NCBI GenBank assembly: GCA_037951105.1
Contig: JBAMJV010001794.1
Location: 43,040 to 107,039 of the forward strand
Length of the DNA stretch: 64,000 nt
From: Echinarachnius parma
Lineage: Eukaryota; Echinodermata; Echinoidea; Clypeasteroida; Echinarachniidae
Direction: 5' to 3'
The notes beneath the pieces are model-generated. The model saw only the letters and a list, made by a program, of their open reading frames with translations. It was not told the origin of the DNA and ran no database searches. A program made the translations under genes and the position numbers. Below, piece after piece: positions 45,651-57,500 of the stretch. The first letter of the stretch is position 1. Each line of letters begins with the position of its first letter.

Positions 45651-47227
45651 ATTTGTTACATACGAATTGGATTAACGGGCATCGCACCTGAGATTTAACA
45701 CGTCTCTGCACATTTCCTGTTTTCCGTACTGTGCAAAACCAAACGGAGGCATGATAACACCTGAAGTGGATTATCGCCTGTATGAATTAAGAAGAAGGAA
45801 TGTAATCTCCCATAAAGTACTTCCGACGAAATCCGGTAATTATTAGATTCATGTCAAATGGATTAGAGAAAATGTCCGAATGCGAGCACAGTTACCACGG
45901 TTTTAACACCCACCCACACACAAACATTCACTCACACGTTTGAAACCTGTAATACACACACACACACAAAGGAAAACGAGATTGCATGAGTTTACTCATG
46001 TTGGAAGAATGTGCAACTAAATAATTTTTGAGCGGTGAAAACAGAAAATATCTTGAAATCCTCGTTCTTTCCATTCAATATTACCTATAAATTATGTTTT
46101 CAATTATTCCAAGAGCCCTTTTACTGCTTCTATTGTTCAATCGACAACTTGAAGGACGTAAGAGACAATTCTTACTAGCATAAAACGTATAGATCTCTAA
46201 ATTATTAATTCTTTTGTTTTTATATTAATATTGCCTTATTGTTGATTAGCATGCAGCTGAAAAAAGGGTGCTAAACTCATCCCCGCCTTTACCAAATTTG
46301 ACCACTGAGAGTTATTTCAAGGAAGGGGAAACACCACCCTATTCAGTGTTAATGAGAGGAATGTTCGTAATAGGCTATATAAATATATTCGTTCACATCG
46401 GTACCCACTTCCCTTTTATATTCTCCCATAATTGCAGTTAATAAATGCGTGTGTGTGGCATCGGCAGTATGGTTGTAAACAAAAGAAAAGGGACCATGTA
46501 AGAAGGGTTATAATTTACAAAGAATAAAGGAAATTATTGAAATTCGAACTAATGGTAATATGAAGGAATATGTTTATCATGTTTATCCTATATACTACCC
46601 TTCAGTGGTGTTTTATGTTCATTTAGCAGTAAGATATGTTTTTTACCTTTGCTTTATTTGTAAATTAGGAATCGATATCGCTGCTATATACTGCTAGATG
46701 TCTGAAAAGGATTAAAAACGGGAGGACACAAGTTAATGATAGCAGGGATCGGAGACTATCATTCACACTCACTCCATCCTATCATGCTTTTAATACAGAC
46801 ATAATAGAGCCCATTTCCGCTCTTTTTGAACGGTCGTTTTTAGGAGTAAGAAATAAACATGCCTTTTCAGATTATGCTGTTTATTATGCATGTTATGTAT
46901 AAGTAGTTAAGTTATTCAAATGTACCAGCAGGGGAAATATATATATATATATATTTTTTTTTTTGAGGGGGGGGGGGGGGGGAGAGAGAATTTTCCGCGT
47001 ATTCCGGATGTGTTTGCCTTTGAATGGATTATTATCATGTATAAGACATCTTTTATCAGATTACAACGAAGCGCGGAATAGAAAATTATTATTATGTCGG
47101 TTATTAATTTTGGGTCAGGGACTATTTTTCCTAGTATTCCGGCATCTTAAATGAGATTTAGCGCACTGATATGTAAACTGATGTATTAATTTTGCCTATG
47201 AGTCGGTTATTATCGTCTACATTCGAA
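45651..47227. other. Intergenic with simple repeats
   Basis: A CA repeat lies near 45955, an AT repeat with T run near 46938-46962 and a G run near 46965-46981. No gene or element boundary is supported. Confidence 0.4.
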
Positions 47228-48012
47228 CAACACTATTGGGCCATTCTTGGTCACGTGTGTGACCCAAAACATGACAAATTTTGAAATGGGATGCTTATAT
47301 TTCAGTAAGTATGAGACTATAATGATTTTTACTTCATATGTGACTTGAATATGTTGTAGTCTTTCAAACTTAACACAAAAGATTTTATAAGGATTACGTA
47401 ACTCAATGTCAGAGGTCAAATGGCATGGGTCACGTGTGTGACTTCGCACGGAGCGCTTTTTTCATAACTAAATTTCATTTGGAAAATTCTTTAAAATATG
47501 AATAGCTATAATGTTCATCTTATTACCAGAGAAGTACTATACATTTGTAAGTACAACAATAGCAATGAATGAGAATTATATCAAACCGTTGTTTTTTATA
47601 GTACTTAATTATGTGGCAACGTCTGGTCACGTGTGTGACATTTTGGGTTGGTCACGTGTGTGACATGTACAATATGAATGGAAAAATGGGAATTTTATAA
47701 TATCGGGTTTAGAAAAGAATGAAAGGTTGAATTTTTACAAAGTTGGTATCAACCTGTACAGGAAAGTGAGAAGAATGAGCTTGCTAATTATCCTTGTGAT
47801 ATCTTGATTATTTTCTGAATTATGATTATTAGAAACATATTGAAATATGTAAATTTATGCAAATGAGTAAAAAAGTTTCATTTTAAACTTCAAATCATGT
47901 ATTTCATGAAACTTTACACATGGATCATTCCAAAAATGGAACAAAACTACAGAAAAATACAACTTCAATTTTTCCGAAAAAGTTTCACTTTTCAAAGAAT
48001 GGCCCTATTGCG
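47228..48012. mobile_element. Probable DNA element with repeated GGTCACGTGTGTGAC sites
   Basis: Terminal words TTGGGCCATTCTTGG (47234) and its inverse CAAAGAATGGCCC (47993) bracket about 780 bp. Four copies of GGTCACGTGTGTGAC occur at about 47250, 47429, 47624 and 47648. Each contains a CACGTG E-box inside an interrupted palindrome. Repeated subterminal sites are usual transposase-binding sites; a cluster of bHLH-ZIP sites is the alternative. No transposase frame is seen. Confidence 0.5.
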
Positions 48013-48272
48013 ATTTCATCGAATAGCGGTATCTTTCCCGGTATCTTCTTTTGGGCCCCGGATTATTTTATCTGCGTGTTTTGAGAACTACAACTAGATT
48101 TAGTACACTGTACAAAAGAAATACGTGGTATTTGCTCTAGAGTCTACGATCGGTTATCAAAAAGAAATGATATAATAACACACAGGAAATTAGACAATTA
48201 TTATGAAGGCAACTTATTCCAGTCAGTTTTTTTTTTGTCAGGGAATCCTGCAATCGTGTGGCATTGTATTGG

Positions 48273-48622
48273 GTTAAAGTGATCCATTAGCTTTTTCAAA
48301 TTTAACCAAAATCAATCAATTGGAGCTTTCATATGAGGCAAAATTAGTTTGGATTTTTCAAATCTTTCCCTAATTATGGAGAAATTTATGATCTAATGAA
48401 AAGCGTTCTGGAACGCTTTTTGATTGTAGTCAAAATGAATGGACAAGGGGTGATAACATTTGACATCAATGTTTTCACTAGGTATAGGCCTACACTGTTC
48501 TTTTCCTATCAAACTATCACACAACACTCATAATAACTTCACAATGATATTGGTATAAATTTATAAGTGTAGCCACATATCACTTTTGGAAAAGGGTTTA
48601 TGAAGTTAAAGGATCACTTTAA
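48273..48622. mobile_element. TTAA-type MITE, family D (350 bp)
   Basis: The left end TTAAAGTGATCCATTA and right end TAAAGGATCACTTTAA are inverted with TTAA edges. A partial copy starting TTAAAGTGATCCATTAAC lies at 57112. An internal AAAGCGTTCTGGAACGCTTT hairpin is present near 48401-48420. Confidence 0.8.
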
Positions 48623-48902
48623 TACTAAGAACCCCATACGCGCTTCTTATTTGGGGGGTTAAGAGAAACAAACGATTACAACGACATCCTTCTTTGTTAG
48701 CACTGTGTAGAATGCCATTCCAAGTCGCATCATTTGGATAGGTATTTTCTTGTCCCATTCTTCTTTCCGTAAGGAAACAAAAATTGAAGACTTCTGACAG
48801 TTGTACGGAAGCGAGATTATATAACAACACGATGGAGATAAACGCTATGCAATTAATACTTTCCCAGTGACGCCATTCGGGTGAGTATTTCAGACCCTTT
48901 GC

Positions 48903-48932
48903 TTTTTCTTTTTTTGTTGTTGTTGGTGTTGG

Positions 48933-48982
<50 letters not shown>
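48903..48982. repeat. GTT trinucleotide repeat
   Basis: About 75 bp of (TTG)n with a few GGTG interruptions; the poly-Thr minus frame here is a product of the repeat. Confidence 0.9.
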
Positions 48983-48983
<1 letters not shown>

Positions 48984-48994
48984 ATTATTTGAAA

Positions 48995-49385
48995 GGAGGG
49001 ATACACTTCTCATTCCTTTATATAACATAAATGCTTTCTTTTCTCACAGTTTGTTTAAAAGCGCTATAACTCCGACGCTTGGTCATTTGTTGTTGTCAAT
49101 AAGAAACGAACTTGATAGGGAAATAGAGGTTTTTCTTTCCTAGTCGCTCCATTCGTACAAGGATGCCTATTCCCGCGCGTTCTAGCCTAGCTGCAAGGAG
49201 GGATACATGCTCGTTCCTTTATATTACATTATGATGTCTTTTCTCATCTTGTTTAAAAGCAAACTCGGACGCACGTTTACTGTGTCAATAATGAGAAACG
49301 AACATGCTGGGGAATAGAGGTTATCTTTCCTAGTAGCTCCATTCGGACAAGGATGCATTTCCCACGAGATCTACTAGTAGCTTGC
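48995..49385. repeat. Tandem duplication, unit about 200 bp
   Basis: Copy 1 (48995-49196) and copy 2 (49197-49385) share GGAGGGATACA, TTCCTTTATAT, CTTTTCTCA, TTGTTTAAAAGC, AGAAACGAAC, GGAATAGAGGTT, CTTTCCTAGT, GCTCCATTCG and ACAAGGATGC in the same order, with many small differences. Confidence 0.85.
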
Positions 49386-52144
49386 TACAACTATACTGTA
49401 CATTACACTGACATAGCGTTAAAGCCATAGAGTCGATGTGATGACTAGTGCGGAAGCCAATCATTAAGCCGTCATGGCCTGTTGTTGCTCGTCAGCTCGC
49501 TGAGGGGTCCCTCAGAGTTAAAGGGTGATGTCATTATAATTATAAGGGGAGAAATTAAACGTATGAATATATTATAATATACGGAACAGACGTGGGAAAT
49601 GTCATTATAGCCTAGGAGTCTAACCGTTACGAAAGTATAATGCACCGTTCCCATGCTAGATTGTGTTAGCTGTCCATGAATGATTATATACACTGTATCT
49701 CGAGCACACTAGTAAGCTACTCTATATTATCGTACCGTATTTTAAATGTTATGTTATCAACATACTAATAAGATTTATTCCAACATAATCACAGTAAAGA
49801 TACTTTAAGTTTGTGTAAAACGTTTGAAATTTTGAAAACATCTGCATTCCCTGCTTTTAGCGAAATGTTGATTTAGTTGAAATTAAATCATCCAAGTGAT
49901 GACGGGCTTTAATAATGTAGAATTACTTCGATATGTCGTTTTACACGATATTGCACATCACCTCGAAAAGTACAGTGTATTACCCCTTTATACATATATG
50001 ATTCACTCTATACGTATAGCTGTATCATGTCACCTGCAAAATATAACATGTTAACTATCAGAAATTGTAATTTTAACTACCTTTTCATACAATTTTAAAC
50101 TACATGTATATTTATTTTAATGAGGATTCTTTGCCCATAAATGGTATAGTGCATTCTAATAAAAATATAATTACAGTTATAATTCCTCTCAACCCGAATA
50201 TATCCCGGCGTGTTCTAGTCATTCCCCTATATCACCTAAGGACTGTCAATTACGAGCATTACAATTAGAATGACTAAGGTCTCCCCCAGTTCTGCCTTCA
50301 TTGATGATTGAATCACTAAGTAACCTAGGCATAAAAGCAGGAATTGACCCGACTGAAAATAATTTTGAAAAAGAAACACGTTCTTCCGTCAAATATTTTC
50401 CGTCAAATATTTGTGTTACCATATTTAAATATCATCTCACTGGCGTATAGAGGGGGCTTGGCACAGAAATACAATATAGAAATACTAGAAGCCCAACTGA
50501 ATAAGCGTATGACGTCTTATCCACAGATAGGCCGTGCCTCCACCTTCGATATTTTGAGCGCGACAAGTTTGTTCATTTGAATAAATTACCAGACGTGGAT
50601 TCATTGGATAAAATAACACATTCTGTGGTTAAGACGGAAATTATCGAAACTGCAAAATGTAATACAAAAAAAGTCACTTTGGTAAGAATTATTATTCAAC
50701 TTCTTATTTTCTCCGTTGCCAGTGGTACGAAGGAATTATGTATCTTACCGTAGCTGTATAATATAGAACAGAGATGAAATAAATCGGGCATCTCCACAAG
50801 CTTGACATCTTCAAAGGTTAGTTTTAGTTTACCCGAAGAAGTTGTCTGTCCTTTATTAGGACCAGATTAAATAAAACAAGACCATAATAACAAACAAATG
50901 AAAATACAGACACATACATATAACTTGAAAAGAAAAAGATATAACCGAAACCTGCAAGTGGGCTAATCTTTCTGCATCTGTTGCTCACTTGTTCGTTGCT
51001 TCATGAGGTCATTCGAGATGGCATGAATTACGTGTGAAATATGTCATTTCCGCTCGAAACATCAACAAAAATACACACTCCCTGATTCCTGAGGCGAAAA
51101 AATGCAGTTTACGAATACTTGCAAGATGCATCATAACCTTTCATATTTAAGATAGAATAGCATCTTGTCTTCATAAGTTAAAATGCGTTGGAAGATTTTG
51201 GTGATTATAATGTTATGACCGATTCCTGATCTAAAATAACAAAACGTCAACCAGAGATTTGTTTCATACATCTACAAATTTATTTTGTGCTTATCAATGA
51301 AACATTAATGTAGCGGAGTTAGTTTACACGTTCACTAAATGCAATCATATATCAATCTATCATTATTTGAAATTATGCCAAGAACATTATTTTGATATCA
51401 ATATTTCATATAAAAACGATAAAAAAGATACATTTCGAAATAAAATAAAACAATCAAATGACCGATACAAATATACATCATCCAAATTATACAATAACAT
51501 ATACAGAACATTATGAGCAATATGACAGTTCTGCCCATCTTATGTACATAATTTGACCTTGATAAAAGTATAAGATTATTTACACACTAAAGAAATACTG
51601 TTGCATTTAAAGACCCACTACTCGATGTATGTACATTCATAGAATACTAAACATGACATCACGGAGGTGTACGTTTGCAACAAACTAAATATTACATAAC
51701 ATCGACAGGTCGATAGGATTATGAACAAAGCGCAACTCTTTCAACCTACACTATGATAATAACAATAATAATAATAATAACAATATGGGGGATAATAGTT
51801 TGATTGTGTATATCATGCATTTATGTTGAACACTTAACTATTAACCATTCAGTTTGATTTAAGATGATGCCGTCTTTAAATTGTTCAAATAATTATAATC
51901 GTTAAAATTGACCAGACCTTTTTTAGAAGCATGTTGAAAAAGTAGTACAACATTGTCATTTTTTAATATTTTCATAGGCTATAATGTGTACCTAATTGTT
52001 TTGAAAGGTGTCTACATTTCTGCAATCCGTTTTTAATCCCGTTTGCGTCTTTCACCTTCAAACAGAAGTAACTTGATTGAACATGACACCTGATTATTAA
52101 TTTTGGTTATTTTAATAAAGACGGGTATTGATGAAAATAGATAA
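49386..52144. other. AT-rich intergenic, no gene recognised
   Basis: No splice-bounded exon, RNA gene or repeat family was supported over this stretch. Part of it could be 3'UTR of the minus-strand LRR-Ig gene; a minus-strand AATAAA occurs near 51279-51284. Confidence 0.4.
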
Positions 52145-52215
52145 TTATAATAATAATAATATTCCATTTTATATAGCGCTTTATCACATAAGTCTCAAAG
52201 CGTTCGGAGCATTAT
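52145..52215 (-). repeat. SINE/LINE tail fragment, inverted
   Basis: AAT repeats are followed by CATTTTATATAGCGCTTTAT and CTCAAAGCGTTCGG, the inverse of an AGCGC...ATATAAA tail, as at 34569. Confidence 0.5.
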
Positions 52216-52739
52216 CATATTAATTAAAGTATAAATAATCAATCTATAATCAATATGCATATTTTGGAAATTTTTAGATTTTTTGTTGATAGAACCTATA
52301 ATTGTGTTAAAGGTACATATTATTATACAGGAACATTTAATTCATACGCGAAACTTCATGTTTGAGGTCATATTAATAAATACATTTACTTTACAAAGAA
52401 TACCTAGTTACATTACATTATAAATCTAATAAACCTGATATAGACATGTGAGATTTATAAATAGATGTGACACACATTATTATCTGGTTATTTTTGGCAT
52501 TGTTGTACTCATCTTTTCTCTGTTTCAAGTAAAAAATATGTTTCAAATGATTAAATTCACTTACATAAGATCAACAACAAAATTCTGACATGTCTGAAAA
52601 GGATCATTTAGTCCAAGTAATAAACAATAAAAGCAAAATACAATTATACACTCTCAATAGAAAACAACTTGAATATGTAACCATCACATTGCAAGGCAAA
52701 CATTTAATAAGGTTTTTAACAAAATATTGTATTTAAGTT

Positions 52740-52803
52740 TCAATAGTACGGCTTATAAATTGGTTAAATTATAATCATCAATTACTTCCAAATATCCGAC
52801 ACT
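52740..52803 (-). pseudogene. Relic copy of the 3' coding end of the LRR-Ig gene
   Basis: AATAGTACGGCTTATAAAT, then AATCATCAATTACTTCCAAA and TATCCGACACTA, aligns with AATAGTACGCTTATAGGAAA and the stop-codon region TGATTTCCAAATATCCGGCG at 52970-53028. The copy is about 228 bp away on the 3' side of the gene and covers only the last few codons. Confidence 0.75.
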
Positions 52804-52999
52804 AACATTATGTGTAGTAGATAGAATATAATCGCTGATATAGTCCAATAAAATGATAAATGGAAACACGGGTATTTGTTCGTTTACAAAATGTATTCAA
52901 TATCAATAATGAAAGTGCAACATTAATATTCAACAAGGTATATGACAAAAAATGAAGTTGATGCTTGAATAGTACGCTTATAGGAAATGGCTAAAAATA

Positions 53000-55075
53000 T
53001 CACCCAATGATTTCCAAATATCCGGCGCTACCCGGTCTGTTGGGGTCATACAAGATGGCTGCTTTGCTACTACTGTCCGTACTACCGCTAAGCTCTTGCG
53101 TTTGTAACGACGGTTTTGCCTCTACCCTCTGTCCATGCTGACCGTTATGTATGTTCGGGGAGACGTACCCGTAAGTTTCACAGCGCGCGATGCTCCGCGA
53201 CGTCCGGATAAACGGACTCTTTGGCAGATCCGTCTTCTCCCGACAGGATCTCGCGACAATCCTCTGCGCCGACGTACCCATAAGCGACCCGCCGTTGAGG
53301 TTATTGTTGCCGGTCCCACTGGGGATAGGGCCAAGGTTCTCCCGCAGCTTCAGCAGCGGCTGGACAGCATACGCGTTTGCTGAAAGCGACGTCTTTGTGG
53401 TCGGCACTGGCACTTCGGCGTAGGCGTATGCGTAAGTGTCCTCCGACGGCATGGACTTCCGCGATATTCTTGATGCCAAGGACATGATGCCGTGACTCAT
53501 CTTTGGCCGCATAGTCACTAACGGAGCGTCAGTTTGGGCCTTCTTCCGCCGCACTCTGTAGATGACCGCCGCTATTGCAGCACAGACCAATACGATGGCG
53601 AATGTCGTAACAACGGCTACGTAAATGGTAGCTCTACTGTGATGGGAGCCGAAGCCGCCGTCGGCAACGTGTAGATGGACAACACTCCAAGAACTTGATC
53701 CACCCACGGATCTCACCGAACAAATATACAGACCGGCGTCCTTCTGTTTCACCTTCTTCAGGAACAGCGTTCCGTTGGCTTGCAAGCTGTATCTGCGATC
53801 GACTGGTTCGGCGCCGTATGAATAATCTGATGAAGTTGCAGATAGATACGTTGGTGTGGGTGTGTACCAGGCAAGTTGACTCGCGTTTACTCTCGCTATT
53901 GGACAGTCGAACTGGACTTCTGATCCTGAGGCGACCGTTGACTTGTGTACCTTGGTAACAAGAGCATTGACACAGTTTTCCATGATTGTTTTGATCGGGA
54001 CAGACCAAAGGTCACGTCCCTTCACCGATTCCGGCGCATCGCACACGATACCTGGGTCGGAGAGGTAGGGTGGTCGCCCACTTATGAAAGCCATTCTTGT
54101 GTTGAGCAGCTGACAATCGCAGTGCCAGTTATTTAGACCGAGGTTCACCTGCTGAATGCGGCTAAGTGTCTGAAGGGATGTTTTGTGGATGGAAGAAAGA
54201 CCGTTCCTCGTTAGCGAAACGTACCTGACCGATGCAGGCATGTTGGCAAACACTTCCCAATGAAGTGTTTCGGCAAAGTTATTGCCGTCAAGATAGACAG
54301 CGTGTAATTTTGGTAATCCAGTGAATGTATGGACGTGTATGTCTCTCAGACCACATCCATCAAGTGTGATCTTGGTGAGATTTGTCAAATCGCTGAAGAC
54401 TCCTTCCGCGAGGTCCGTCAGGTGATGATTCTCGCTCATATTTAGGTACGTTAGGCTGTGCAGACCCTTCAAGAGTGTAGGTGGTATTCGCTCCAAGTCA
54501 CATAGGCCCATGTTTAGGACCTGTAGGACTCTATTGTTGTGGAAGACGGCCGGAGGAAGGTTCCTCAAACGATTGTCGTACAACTCCAGGTGGACTAGAC
54601 TTGGCAAAGACACAAACGAAAACTGATCGACCGTTGTAATCCAGTTGCCTTCCAGCTGTAAGTGCGTCAGCTTTAGGAGACCGTTGAAGGCGCCTCGTGC
54701 CAACACCTTTATCCGGTTGTACCTCAGATCGAGGATCAAGAGTCTGCTTAGAAGCAAGAAAGTATTGTCATTGAGGACGCTGAGGACATTCCTGTCGACG
54801 TGAAGCTCCTCCAGCGAGACGAGCTCGCTGAAGTGGTCCTGCGTGAGCACGTGGATGTAGTTCCTGCTGAGGCTGAGTACTTTTGAGCTGGCGGGCAGAT
54901 CTGGAGGGAATTCCCACATGCCCGCTCCCGCGCAGTTCACTCTGGCCTGTGCCAGGCACTGACAGTGCGTCGGGCAGGCCGAGTGCGTTGGTACTGTTTT
55001 CACGATGAGCATCACAAATAGGCACAGATGCATTGTGCAACATCTGGCGAAGCACGACTTCACAAATTCTTCCAT
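53000..55075 (-). CDS. LRR-Ig single-pass membrane receptor, 691 aa, single coding exon
   Basis: Starting at the ATG at 55075 (MEEFVKSCFARC), the protein opens with a hydrophobic signal segment (residues 15-30). A cysteine LRR cap follows (CPTHCQC...VNC, 34-48), then about ten 24-residue leucine-rich repeats (65-315). An LRR C-terminal cap (NWHCDC to MENC, 317-368) precedes an Ig domain (375-470, C391, W403, DAGLYIC with C452). The membrane helix is 482-506, with RVRRKK as stop-transfer. The tail of about 185 residues has YAYAYAEV, YGYV and a terminal YLEIIG, possible phospho-tyrosine docking sites. This architecture fits the LIG/Kekkon/LRIT/LINGO-like adhesion and receptor-modulating proteins at the cell surface. 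Which one cannot be decided. An earlier in-frame ATG at 55222 adds 49 residues that would bury the signal peptide, so I reject it. Confidence 0.92.
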   Translation of the reverse strand: MEEFVKSCFARCCTMHLCLFVMLIVKTVPTHSACPTHCQCLAQARVNCAGAGMWEFPPDLPASSKVLSLSRNYIHVLTQDHFSELVSLEELHVDRNVLSVLNDNTFLLLSRLLILDLRYNRIKVLARGAFNGLLKLTHLQLEGNWITTVDQFSFVSLPSLVHLELYDNRLRNLPPAVFHNNRVLQVLNMGLCDLERIPPTLLKGLHSLTYLNMSENHHLTDLAEGVFSDLTNLTKITLDGCGLRDIHVHTFTGLPKLHAVYLDGNNFAETLHWEVFANMPASVRYVSLTRNGLSSIHKTSLQTLSRIQQVNLGLNNWHCDCQLLNTRMAFISGRPPYLSDPGIVCDAPESVKGRDLWSVPIKTIMENCVNALVTKVHKSTVASGSEVQFDCPIARVNASQLAWYTPTPTYLSATSSDYSYGAEPVDRRYSLQANGTLFLKKVKQKDAGLYICSVRSVGGSSSWSVVHLHVADGGFGSHHSRATIYVAVVTTFAIVLVCAAIAAVIYRVRRKKAQTDAPLVTMRPKMSHGIMSLASRISRKSMPSEDTYAYAYAEVPVPTTKTSLSANAYAVQPLLKLRENLGPIPSGTGNNNLNGGSLMGTSAQRIVARSCREKTDLPKSPFIRTSRSIARCETYGYVSPNIHNGQHGQRVEAKPSLQTQELSGSTDSSSKAAILYDPNRPGSAGYLEIIG

Positions 55076-55278
55076 TTTGATTCTAGTTAAGCAAGTGTGT
55101 TGGCGCTGAATCCAAGGGTTAAACTTCAGGAAATTTATAGAGCAAAGAAGAATTCCTATCTCGTATGTGACAGGATGATAGTTTTTGCCGTGGGCACCTC
55201 CTCCACTGTGCGGCACCAACACGTATAGTCCGGATCCGCCACGTATTCGGTCATTGTCACCTGTACGTACGCATTAAC
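55076..55278 (-). other. 5'UTR part of the LRR-Ig coding exon with splice acceptor
   Basis: On the minus strand a pyrimidine-rich tract ending CTTTGCAG lies immediately before 55278, a strong 3' splice site. The 5'UTR therefore probably begins in an upstream exon that I cannot identify. The tract is TTTTTCTTTCTTTGATTG-like. Confidence 0.6.
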
Positions 55279-55789
55279 CTGCAAAGACACAATCAAAGAA
55301 AGAAAAACAAAGTTAGTCATGAAGAAAGGCGATATAGCGTGCACTTATAAATAATGAAAGTTTTCGATTCCTAACTTTCTTTTTCTTATCTTGCTCGAAC
55401 TTTCGTCATGAACCAGTTGCTCACAATATTCTGGATATACACTATAGAAGCAACGAAAGTGCGTAATAAAAGAACGGTTCACCCCCCCCCCCCCCCCCCC
55501 CGTATAGCAATAACATGACATGCAACATTGTTATCTTCAAATACTCGATTATTCTGATTATTATATTATGAGTTGTCTCGCTCTTCTTAAATGAATGTTC
55601 ACTGGATCGTGTTTTTTCTGTGCAATTTCTGAATGGGAATTACGGTGTAATAGGAAGGAAATGGTCAATCTGTTGCTTGGCGCTTTGGACTTAAAAGTAC
55701 ACTGACGGAAAGAAAACAAATGTGCGCACTTTTAGAGAGAGTATGGCTAGAAGCTGCTCCGGATGGACAATGACCATTGAGGTTGCCAA
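55279..55789. other. Upstream of LRR-Ig gene; poly-C run
   Basis: A run of about 19 C occurs near 55483-55501. No upstream exon of the LRR-Ig gene could be recognised. Confidence 0.4.
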
Positions 55790-56135
55790 GATGCGGTACA
55801 TCTTCGCAGGAAGACATACGCCACTGGTTATGAACAAATTAACGAAGAGGTGCAGTGCTGGCTATGTTCCGACGCTCGTTATTTCGTCTCGTTATGTTAT
55901 TACGACAAATCAAAGCGATTAAATATCAAACAATCCACCTACAGCTTGTGCTAACAAGACAGTTGCAGTTCATCTTCGCAGGAAGACGTATTCCCTCACC
56001 ATGATCAAGAAGAACAAAGTAACAGTAAAGTGAAGAGGTGCATTTTGGCTAGGATCCGACGTTTGTTATTTTTTCCCATTCTTTACGACAAATCAAAGCG
56101 ATTGAATATCAAACATCTGCCACCTTTGTGCTAAC
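55790..56135. repeat. Tandem duplication, unit about 175 bp
   Basis: Two copies share CATCTTCGCAGGAAGAC, AAGAGGTGCA, GGCTA, CCGACG, GTTATTT, TACGACAAATCAAAGCGATT, AATATCAAACA and TGTGCTAACA. They start near 55799 and 55971. The unit is non-coding as far as I can see. Confidence 0.85.
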
Positions 56136-57111
56136 AGGTTGTCCAGGGTTATATTGAAAAGGTTGTTGGCACACTTGTTCTAGCGAGTAACAATAAGTTT
56201 GAAAGTAATATAATGCAATATGCTTGCTTTTTTTTGTATAAAGAAGACAAATCCATTATAGGTGATCGTTTGTTGTAACATATGTTTGGGTGTGTTGTTT
56301 TAGTATTGTTTAGTCTTATTTTAATCATTTCCTTTTGTTATAAGCGACCTTACATTGCTTTCCTTATGCCGGTGAACTTGTCTGCAATTTTGGCGGAGCC
56401 TGGAGAGGCGCCTACGGGTCAATAATTAATTATCAACACGTATACGTACCTTTTTTTTTAACGTATGTACTTATCATGTATATCGACCGACCTGTTAGCC
56501 CGTTACGGACCGATACGTATCATCTCGTATGTACGCATTTTACTGGATATGTGTGTCATGTTTTCAACATATTAATCATTATCTCGGGACGATCAGCACA
56601 GAGCATATGCCCCGAGAGCACTCGTTTCCTTCCTGTTTCAGATTCCTCAGCGATTGAGTTCCATGAATCATTAAACAAAAAATGAAAAGTGACTGATATT
56701 TTCAAGCGTTTAACCATGTCAACCTTCCCCCAAGTTTGTTGCGCGTGTAATCCTATCCAAGCTACATTCAATGTTGCCATGGTGACATTCTATCATCATC
56801 AGGATTATAGCAATGCAGTCTTAGAAGAAGAAAAAAGGCTGAAAACAATATTTCATATTTTTGTTTCATGTTGCTTCGCGCGTATTTTGACATGACGAAT
56901 ACAATTCATAAAATCACGCAATTTTGTCATGACCAAGGTAGTTACAGAGGGAGGGTCTCTAGTCATTTCGCTTGTCGTAAAAACAACAAAACATTGTTGT
57001 TATTTTTTTCTCAATTACTGATTTGAAAGCCGAAAATGAGTTTTCATATTTCTTGAAAATTGAACGGTAAGTAGTATACAGTATCAATATGCTAATAATG
57101 TCCTACCTCTT
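56136..57111. other. Intergenic, one X-box-like site
   Basis: GTTGCCATGGTGAC at about 56773-56786 fits the RFX X-box dyad with one mismatch. Nothing else is recognised; the nearest gene is the LRR-Ig gene, and a link is speculative. Confidence 0.35.
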
Positions 57112-57290
57112 AAAGTGATCCATTAACTTTATTTAAACAAATTTTAACTAAAGAGATATTTAAAACAATCATATATCAATATCATAATAATATTCTTAAT
57201 TTTCATAGAAAATGAACAATGTTTATCTAGTGACAATTTTATTTCAGATTTGATCCCCGATCGTTAAAGGTCTCTATAAATGTTGTTTCT
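57112..57290 (+). mobile_element. TTAA-type MITE, family D, 5' fragment
   Basis: It starts TTAAAGTGATCCATTAACTT and resembles the left part of the 48273 copy in termini and in AT-rich content; the right end is lost. Confidence 0.5.
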
Positions 57291-57500
57291 TTACGGTAAG
57301 CAGGTCCTTAGCGACAATACAAATCTCGTCTTATTTTCCAATCGCTCTCATTTTAAAGCAAACAAAGGAAACAAAAACAGGGTGTGTCGAAGAACATATT
57401 TTCGCTCGATCTAGAACGACGGAGTAACTTGTAAATGTCCGTCGCTCAACTGTTAATCACTTTGTCCTTGTTACATCAGTTCGGGCGCAATGTTGCAAGT

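Noticed and set aside
53122..55055. Several 60-124-codon frames on both strands within the LRR-Ig gene
   Set aside because: They are shadows of the LRR-Ig coding exon in other frames.
55076..55222. N-terminal extension of the LRR-Ig protein from the ATG at 55222
   Set aside because: It would place 49 residues before the signal segment, and the ATG at 55075 gives a normal secreted start; the extension is better read as 5'UTR.
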